Notes under the pieces: generated by a model | The model's database searches: none | Told to the model about the DNA's origin: nothing | What the model saw: only the letters and a program-made list of their open reading frames with translations | Source of the DNA: Penaeus vannamei | Lineage: Eukaryota; Arthropoda; Malacostraca; Decapoda; Penaeidae | Reading direction: 5' to 3' | Assembly (NCBI RefSeq): GCF_042767895.1 | Contig: NC_091589.1 | Location: 1,582,588 to 1,595,087 of the forward strand | DNA: 12,500 nucleotides | Made by a program: the position numbers and the translations under genes | Part shown: positions 8,315 through 12,500 of the stretch, piece after piece | Layout: each line of letters starts with the position of its first letter | How positions within the stretch are numbered: position 1 is the stretch's first letter

Positions 8315-11300
8315 GAACAACGAACCTAAAATTAAATACTATCCAAAAAAAAAAATTCCAAACTCAAGCAAAAAATCCACCTCTCAATCGAATAAAACAA
8401 AAAAAAACAATTCGAGAAAAAATCTCTCACACATGTATCCCACGGAGCTATTGAAGAGATCGGTTGCACCAACAAGACCTCGGTGTTGCAAGCGGTACGC
8501 GAATACTCTTCCTCTTCCGCGCTTGCAATGGAGACGCAACACCTCGGCGTTCGGCACGTTGTACGCCCCGTCGCTAATGAGCTGAAATAATTAAGTAATT
8601 TACAAGAATAAAGCGGGGGAGAATGAAAAAGTAAATGGGCTGCAAACGAGAATAAAGCGGGGAAGAGAGAGAGAGAAAAAAAAGAGTAAATGGGCTGCAA
8701 ACAAGAATAAAGCGGGGAAGAGAGAGAGAGAGAAAAAAAAAGTAAATGGGCTGCGAACAGAATTAAATAAATAGTGTCCAATTTCACGATTTTTTAATTT
8801 TTATTTGGGGTGGAGGGAGATTTGTTAATACTTTAATACTCATTTCTATTCCATTCGTTGCTTTTAACTTCTCTACAGTACTTTCATCTTGTTTAAAATT
8901 GTAATTTACTGCTTTTAACTCCATTCCAATATTCTTTTCTGAAGACTTGGCGATTCGGAGTGATCCAGAGTTTAGGGTGAGTTGCCAGTTTTTCCTTTCT
9001 CGAGACTAGATAGAGCAGAGTTGCGTTCATTACGCTACATTAAATTTGTGTTAAGGGATTATAACATTTATTTATCATAGATGTAATATTCATAACGATT
9101 TTTTATAGGTAATGATATTATTCTCCCGACAAACAAGCTTATATGATGATAATCCCGGTAAAAATGGCCTGGTTATGATAATGGTAAAAATGTCCATGAT
9201 ACTGGTTATAAAAATTTAAGATCATAACAGTTGTGTTACTACTAAGATCCATAATGAAGTTGAGAATTGAAGAGGAGGATAATTATGAAGTTGAGAATGA
9301 TGAGAGAATGAAGTTTGAGGATAAGGATGATAATTATGAAGTTGAGAATGATGGTGTTGACGAGGAGAAGAATTATGAATGGGAAGATGATAAATACATA
9401 ATAGACGATATTTAACCAAGAAAAATGAATAAGCACCTAACCCAAACCAACCGATGCCGTCCCTCTCAAACACTCAGAGAAAGACGAAACTAAGTGGTAC
9501 TAAATAAGTGGAAAGACACCTACCTGTGCCAGCCCCCGAAGTGTGCCTTCATTGACCTGCGCTCCGGGGAGGTAGGCGCCGAAGACCGTCCTCGCCAACT
9601 GCAAAGCCTCCTCCTCTCCCTCAAAGCCGAGCAGCGCCGGCGCGACTGAAGCGAAATCGTCCAACAAGGCCTTTTTCAAGTGGGGGTTGCCGAGTGTCGC
9701 TGGAAGTAGAAAGAATATTTTGAATTAGATTTTTGAATATTTATTTGTGATTTTCTTTATTAGCAGAAGAAGGGAGTGAAGACAGGGATTCGAACGAGGG
9801 CCATTTCAGTACTCTAGATAGCGTACGAGATTTCCGAAATCCCCCCAACAGTTCCTGGGATTTCCAGATAGATTTGTCAGGGATTTCCAAAGTTTTCAAA
9901 GGCATTTAAAAACCATCAAATCATCGTAAATGTTTCAAAAACTAAGCTGTTATCACTATAACAGTACACATGTGTACTGGTAGTTACTAAAAAAAAATCT
10001 TCATTTTGATAAAAAAAACTGCTTTCCCAAAAAAGGATTCCTTAGTACTGGTATTTACTAAAATTACTATATGTACCCAAAAGGCCAATCAAATCGCTTG
10101 AAACTTGGCACACAGGGTCTCAAAGCTTATAGCTACAAAATCCTGTCAACAATTCCTCAAAAATCTATTTGTCCGATTTTTAAAGAGATTTGAAAGTAAA
10201 AAAAAAAGGCATTTCAGACATTAACATTAATTTCATGTGGCATTATTTTAAGAAAGCATAAAGCTACGAAATCATGTCAGCAATTTCTGAAAAAAAAACT
10301 ATTTGTCCGATTCTTAAAAAAGGTTTGAAAGTATATATATATAAAAAAAAAAAAACGCCATTTCAGACATTAACATTATTTTCATGTGGCATTATTTTAA
10401 GAAAGCATAGAGCTACGAAATCATGTCAGCAATTTCTGAAAAAAAAACTATTTGTCCGATTTTTAAAAAGATTTGAAATAAAAAAACGCCATTTCAGACA
10501 TTAACATTAATTTCATGTGGCATTATTTTAAGACAGGGCGTTTTATCAAAATTCATTATATGATATTCTGCGTTTAATTTTGCGTTGAGATTGTGGTTAT
10601 CAGTTTGTCGAGATTTATGACAATTTTATACCGATTTTAAAAAGACAACTTTAGTAATATTAACACGATTTTTTGTAAAATATTGCTACGGATGGAACAT
10701 TTGTGATATTTTAGGAATCTTGGGATTTTCTGGAGAAATCCGGATTTCCAAAGAATTTCTTGAGGATTTCTGTATTTCTTAAGAATTTCTTAAGGATTTC
10801 CGATTTTTTCGGATTTCTAAAAAAATTCTTGATTTCCGATTTTTTTCGGATTTCCTAAAAATTTCTTGAGGATTTCAGATTTTTTTCGGAATTTCTAAAA
10901 AGATTTTTGAGGATTTCCGATTTTTTCGGATTTCCCCCCCAAAATTCTTAAGGATTTCCGATTTTTCGGATTTCCCCCCCAAAAAAAATTCTCAAGGATT
11001 TCAGATTTTTCTCGGATTTCCAAGTAGGGTGTACGGGATTTCCGAAATAAAATGTCCCTCGTATGCGACCAGAGACAATAACATCAGCAACGATATCAAC
11101 AATTATAAGAACAGCGATCTCTTAAAAAAAGATAAAAAAAAAAATATTATGTGGAAAGGAACGAATGAGACCGAATATCTTCACAATACAAGAGGTGTAT
11201 TTGACCGGTTTCGATCATATCTTCGTCAGAAATACATCATATAAGATATAATCGAATCCGGTCAAATACATCTCTTGTATTGTGAAGATATTCGTTCTCA

Positions 11301-12500
11301 TTCATACCTTTCCACATTTGTCAACATGGATACGGTTCAGAGATATATTGGTAGCAACAAATATAACAGAGTACATGCTAAGAACGGACAGAGAATACAA
11401 CACAAAAAGTACATACCAAGGACGGTCAGAGAATACAACAACAATAAAGTACATAACAAGGACGGACAGAGAATACAACAATATAGTACTCACCAAAGAC
11501 GGGCAGAGAATACAACAACAACAAAGTACTCACCAAAGACGAGCACAGAATACAACACAAAAAGTACTCACCAAGAACGGACAGAGAATACAACAACAAC
11601 AAAGTACATACCAAAGACGGGCATAGAATACAACACAAAAAGTACATACCAAAGACGAGTACAGAATACAACACCAAAAGTACTCACCAAGGACGGTCAG
11701 AGAATACAACAATAAAGTACTCACGAAGAACGGACAAAGAATACAACACAAAAAGTACATAACAAGAACGGACAGAGAATACAACAATAAAGTACTCACC
11801 AAGAACGAACAAAGAATACAACACAAAAAGTACATAACAAGAACGGACAGAGAATACAACAATAAAGTACTCACCAAGAACGGACAAAGAATACAACACA
11901 AAAAGTACATAACAAGAACGGACAGAGAATACAACAATAAAGTACTCACCAAGAACGGACAAAGAATACAACACAAAAAGTACATAACAAGAACGGACAG
12001 AGAATACAACAATAAAGTACTCACCAAAGACGGGCTGAGAATACAATAACAACAAAGTACTCACCAAGGACGGTCAGAGAATACAACACAAAAAGTACAT
12101 ACCAAGGACGGGCACAGAATACAACAACAACAAAGTACTCACCAAGGACGGTCAGAGAATACAACACAAAAAGTACATAACAAGGACGGTCAGAGAATAC
12201 AACACCAAAAGTACTCACCAAAGACAGTCAGAGAATACAACAACAACAAAGTACACACCAAAGACGGGCAGAGAATACAACAACAACAAAGTAATCAACA
12301 AAGACGAGTATCAGAATACAACAACAATAACAACAGACTACACAAAAAGGACGGGCAGAGAATGCAACACAAAAAGTACTCACCAAAGACGAGCATCAGA
12401 ATACAACAACAACAACAACAGCAGAGTACACACCGAGAACGGCCAGCAACTACAGCAACGACAGAGCACTCACCGAGGGCGGCCAGAGCACCCTCGACCT
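6234..12500 (-). CDS. Type-B carboxylesterase-like gene, C-terminal half, six exons, partial
   Basis: The model is join of minus-strand exons 12474-12500 (partial), 9524-9699, 8431-8581, 7929-8094, 6735-6849 and 6234-6398. Every junction is GT-AG and the phases agree. The joined product is 265 residues, about the C-terminal half of a family that usually runs 530-600. Visible landmarks in order are: EGAL (catalytic-acid region), DDFASVAP, QLISDGAYNVP, VFAYRLQHRG, the GDDLKYLF box, IMVRLWTNFASTG, YLSL near the end, and TYAFWRSLP. Family members hydrolyse carboxyl esters with a Ser-Glu/Asp-His triad, or serve as non-catalytic adhesion proteins. The nucleophile Ser would lie upstream, outside the window. 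The triad His position reads Asn. The third cholinesterase disulfide also appears absent. Family assignment is firm; subfamily (JH-esterase-like, digestive or neural) is not decided. Confidence 0.87.
6406..6627. repeat. (GA)n/(GGGA)n tract forming an expanded polypyrimidine tract
   Basis: About 215 bp of GAGA and GGGAGG repeats on the plus strand. On the gene's sense strand it is CT/CCCT-rich and runs right up to the last exon's acceptor (CTCTCTCTCCAAAACAG). It therefore serves as, or masks, the polypyrimidine tract of that intron. The Arg/Glu-repeat frame on the plus strand is an artefact. Confidence 0.93.
6735..6849 (-). CDS. Carboxylesterase-like, penultimate coding exon
   Basis: The acceptor is CCTCCGCCCACAG (AG at 6851-6850) and the donor is CGG|GTAATA (GT at 6734-6733). 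The first base completes the Gly codon begun in the previous exon (GG+A), followed by 38 codons starting FPTPDPFLGFVW and ending YLSLTPAPAMLQDGNAR. This matches the region between TGNPTP and the final helix, with the W that usually precedes P-x-Y and the YLxL...PxM strand. The exon is markedly GC-rich against AT-rich flanks. At the family's usual Asn (TGNP) this protein has Phe. Confidence 0.85.
6955..7190 (-). mobile_element. tRNA-derived SINE with tandemly duplicated body
   Basis: Reading the minus strand from 7190, the first 72 nt look like a tRNA. An A box (TGGCATAGCCCAGTGG) is followed by an anticodon-arm-like stem GTGGC/GTCAC, and a B box-like GGGTTCGTGCC. The body that follows is duplicated: 7111-7034 and 7033-6955 both begin GTAAGTACTGGCTTCAT and both contain AGACGGTAAC. 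It lies in the intron between exons 7929-8094 and 6735-6849, in the same orientation as the gene. Pol III promoter boxes plus a non-tRNA body are the definition of a tRNA SINE. The family name is not known to me and the 3' end is approximate. Confidence 0.75.
7191..7920. repeat. 31 bp C-rich minisatellite, over 20 copies
   Basis: The unit is roughly CTTCTTTACCCCTCCC followed by CTCCCCCCGTCCCCC, with a period of about 31 bp and sequence slippage between units. It fills most of the intron after exon 7929-8094, ending only about 10 nt from that exon's donor. On the sense strand each unit is a series of G runs (GGGGGACGGGGGGAGGGG and similar). The 270-residue Pro-rich plus-strand frame across it is a repeat artefact. 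Confidence 0.95.
7929..8094 (-). CDS. Carboxylesterase-like, exon with the catalytic-His box (Asn here)
   Basis: The acceptor is CATTGGCAG (AG at 8096-8095) and the donor is ACAGG|GTAAGG (GT at 7928-7927). The entering GG completes TGG (Trp) with the previous exon's last T. Next come VGNGDDLKYLF and, after a short Ser/Thr/Arg-rich loop, LSSIMVRLWTNFAST and the first two bases of Gly. In the family the first segment reads G-x-x-H-G/A-D/E-D/E-L with the catalytic His. Here that residue is Asn, AAT at 8084-8086. The loop contains TTSR twice plus TT, coded by a 12 bp tandem repeat. Confidence 0.88.
8095..8430. repeat. Short intron with A-runs, including a 47 bp homopolymer
   Basis: This intron (336 bp) separates exons 8431-8581 and 7929-8094. 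It holds AAAAAAG-type runs at 8104-8138 and a pure A run at about 8267-8313, which are T-rich on the sense strand. The first of these sits just upstream of the acceptor at 8095-8096 and supplies its polypyrimidine tract. The short ATT/GTT repeats at 8160-8205 are simple sequence. Confidence 0.88.
8431..8581 (-). CDS. Carboxylesterase-like, core exon (ISDGAYNVP...)
   Basis: The acceptor is TTAATTATTTCAG (AG at 8583-8582), and the donor is ACATGT|GTGAGAG (GT at 8430-8429). The exon enters in phase 0 and leaves after one base of a codon. It encodes LISDGAYNVPNAEVLRLHC, then a basic KRGRGR turn, VFAYRLQHRG, and a loop ending in GYM. This is the family's ...LxSDxxFxxP...xxRxH......VYxYxFxHRG... 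segment. The cysteine of the third cholinesterase disulfide, expected in the NVxCP stretch, is absent. An in-frame alternative donor (TCC|GTGGGA) would give a wrong phase for the next exon. Confidence 0.87.
8603..8760. repeat. Three tandem units of about 50-57 bp
   Basis: The units share AGAATAAAGCGGGG, a GAGAGA/AAAAA stretch, and GTAAATGGGCTGC; they start near 8604, 8650 and 8704. The last two are the most alike. On the sense strand the purine stretch is a CT/T tract, placed roughly 20-180 nt upstream of the acceptor at 8582-8583. Confidence 0.9.
8761..9523. other. Rest of the intron between exons 9524-9699 and 8431-8581
   Basis: AT-rich intronic sequence. A purine-rich patch at 9246-9400 contains a repeated GATAATTATGAAGTTGAGAA (about 9279 and 9329) and gives a short acidic plus-strand frame (9233-9415) with two copies of DNYEVEND. 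I treat it as simple repeat, not a gene. No other structure was recognised. Confidence 0.6.
9524..9699 (-). CDS. Carboxylesterase-like, exon with NPHLKKALLDDF
   Basis: The acceptor is TTTCTACTTCCAG (AG at 9701-9700) and the donor is CACAG|GTAGGTG (GT at 9523-9522). The entering CG completes Ala with the last G of the upstream exon. Its 58 codons start TLGNPHLKKALLDDFASVAP and end NEGTLRGLAQ. This corresponds to the family's helix region after the catalytic acid, where NPxLLxxLxxDFxxVAP is commonly seen. The other two frames have stops, and the exon is clearly GC-richer than its flanks. Splice sites on both sides and matching phases make this exon secure. Confidence 0.88.
10127..10535. repeat. 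Three tandem units of about 130-150 bp
   Basis: Units begin near 10127, 10261 and 10409. Each contains AGCTACRAAATC, CTATTTGTCCGATT, CATTTCAGACATTAACATTA and TTCATGTGGCATTATTTTAA. The length difference comes mainly from A runs and a TA microsatellite (about 10333-10343) in the middle unit. The plus-strand frame at 10274-10504 is an artefact. Confidence 0.88.
10710..11030. repeat. GGATTTCCGATTTTTTCGGATTTC tandem array
   Basis: At least seven units of about 36-48 bp, each a small inverted repeat GGATTTCCGA-T(n)-TCGGATTTCC followed by a spacer AAAAATTCTTGA. C and A runs have expanded in the right-hand units (10936-10942, 10974-10988). The internal dyads mean each unit can fold on itself. Confidence 0.85.
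11149..11317. mobile_element. 169 bp foldback (MITE-like hairpin) element
   Basis: Two 75 bp arms (11149-11223 and 11243-11317) are inverted copies with about six mismatches and no gaps, around a 19 nt loop. The arms carry GAATATCTTCACAATACAAG and TATTTGACCGG. No coding capacity is present. A near-perfect inverted repeat with a short loop fits a non-autonomous foldback element or MITE. I do not see a clear target-site duplication and do not assign a superfamily. Confidence 0.8.
11370..12473 (-). repeat. 37-40 bp minisatellite carrying a 5' splice-site motif
   Basis: About 28 intronic units follow the exon end at 12474 with no gap. The sense-strand unit is roughly TCTGTCCGTTCTTG, then GTGAGTACTTT, then TTGTTGTATTC. 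Variant units have GTATGTAC or a damaged TTATGTAC at the same place. The exon end itself (CTCTGGCCGCCCTCG|GTGAGTGCTCTG) aligns with the unit, so the exon-intron junction looks like the founder. A younger higher-order repeat of four 75 bp dimers fills 11716-12015. The Leu/Val/Cys-rich minus-strand frames (for example 11530-12027) exist because 75 is divisible by three. Confidence 0.92.
12474..12500 (-). CDS. Carboxylesterase-like, 3' end of an upstream exon (cut by window edge)
   Basis: Only 27 nt are inside the window. They read VEGALAAL and then one base that makes Ala with the next exon, ending at CTCG|GTGAGTGC (GT at 12473-12472). The E-G of this segment (Glu codon 12495-12493) sits where cholinesterase-fold enzymes carry the catalytic acid, followed by the usual small/hydrophobic residues. 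Phase agrees with exon 9524-9699 across a 2.8 kb intron. It is short, so on its own the call would be weak; the phase, the strong donor and the continuity with the next exon support it. Confidence 0.72.

Larger units (their letters stand above)
9823..11048. repeat. Composite repeat block with matching ends, inside the intron
   Basis: The block is bounded by an 18 bp direct repeat, GTACGRGATTTCCGAAAT, at 9823-9840 and 11031-11048 (one mismatch). Inside it are GGATTTCC words, an AT-rich middle, a perfect 18 bp palindrome at 9962-9979, three larger tandem units (10127-10535) and a GGATTTCC array (10710-11040). Just outside, 13-14 bp around ACGAGGGCCATTT (9795-9807) has an inverted counterpart near 11051-11064. 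It may be a non-autonomous element or a locally grown repeat; I do not recognise a family. Confidence 0.55.

Noticed and set aside
9233..9415. 60-codon acidic frame with DNYEVEND repeats
   Set aside because: It is a purine-rich tandem repeat within an intron of the esterase gene, on the opposite strand, with no family resemblance.
9783..9830. GGATTCGAAC (B box-like on minus) near a possible second tRNA-derived SINE
   Set aside because: No matching A box at the right distance was found. The word alone is too short to call an element.
11530..12027. 165-codon minus-strand frame rich in Leu, Val, Cys and Tyr, resembling a membrane protein
   Set aside because: It lies wholly inside the minisatellite and is open because the 75 bp dimer is divisible by three.
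11370..12473. Regular short repeats at 37-40 bp spacing, superficially like a CRISPR array
   Set aside because: The units are contiguous and similar over their whole length, with no unique spacers, and the setting is a eukaryotic intron. It is a minisatellite.

Overview
The window looks like nuclear DNA of an arthropod, most likely a decapod crustacean such as a penaeid shrimp. The evidence is interrupted genes with GT-AG introns, a very high load of micro- and minisatellites, an RTE-type LINE 3' end of the kind abundant in shrimp genomes, and a tRNA-derived SINE. The species is an inference; nothing here is prokaryotic.

Only one host gene is supportable. It lies on the minus strand and occupies the right half (6234..12500, continuing off the right edge). 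It is the C-terminal half of a type-B carboxylesterase / cholinesterase-fold protein. I assembled six exons by eye: 12474-12500 (partial), 9524-9699, 8431-8581, 7929-8094, 6735-6849 and 6234-6398 (stop at 6234-6236). All five introns are GT-AG, every intron phase matches across its junction (1,0,1,2,0), and the joined reading frame gives 265 residues with recognisable family landmarks in the right order. The catalytic acid Glu is kept, but the position expected to hold the catalytic His reads Asn (AAT, 8084-8086), so this may be a non-catalytic relative.

The introns of this gene are full of repeats that touch the splice sites. The intron after exon 12474-12500 opens with about 1.1 kb of a 37-40 bp minisatellite whose unit is recognisably the exon end plus 5' splice site, leaving about 13 further GGTGAGT copies. 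The intron after exon 7929-8094 holds about 0.7 kb of a 31 bp repeat that is G-rich on the transcribed-sense strand, and a SINE. The intron before the last exon has a CT tract of about 210 nt next to its acceptor. Other intronic repeats are a 169 bp foldback (hairpin) element at 11149-11317, a repeat block at 9823-11048 carrying three ~130-150 bp units and GGATTTCC tandem repeats, and three ~55 bp units at 8603-8760.

The left half (1-6233) is downstream of this gene. It contains pyrimidine tracts, a 5'-truncated RTE-type LINE on the minus strand (4713-5422) abutting a 41 bp minisatellite, a 0.8 kb TATCCAATC minisatellite, AT microsatellites and unassigned AT-rich sequence. I could not support any host protein-coding gene there. 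A poly(A) signal with a GU-rich element at 4357-4392 (minus) could end the esterase transcript.
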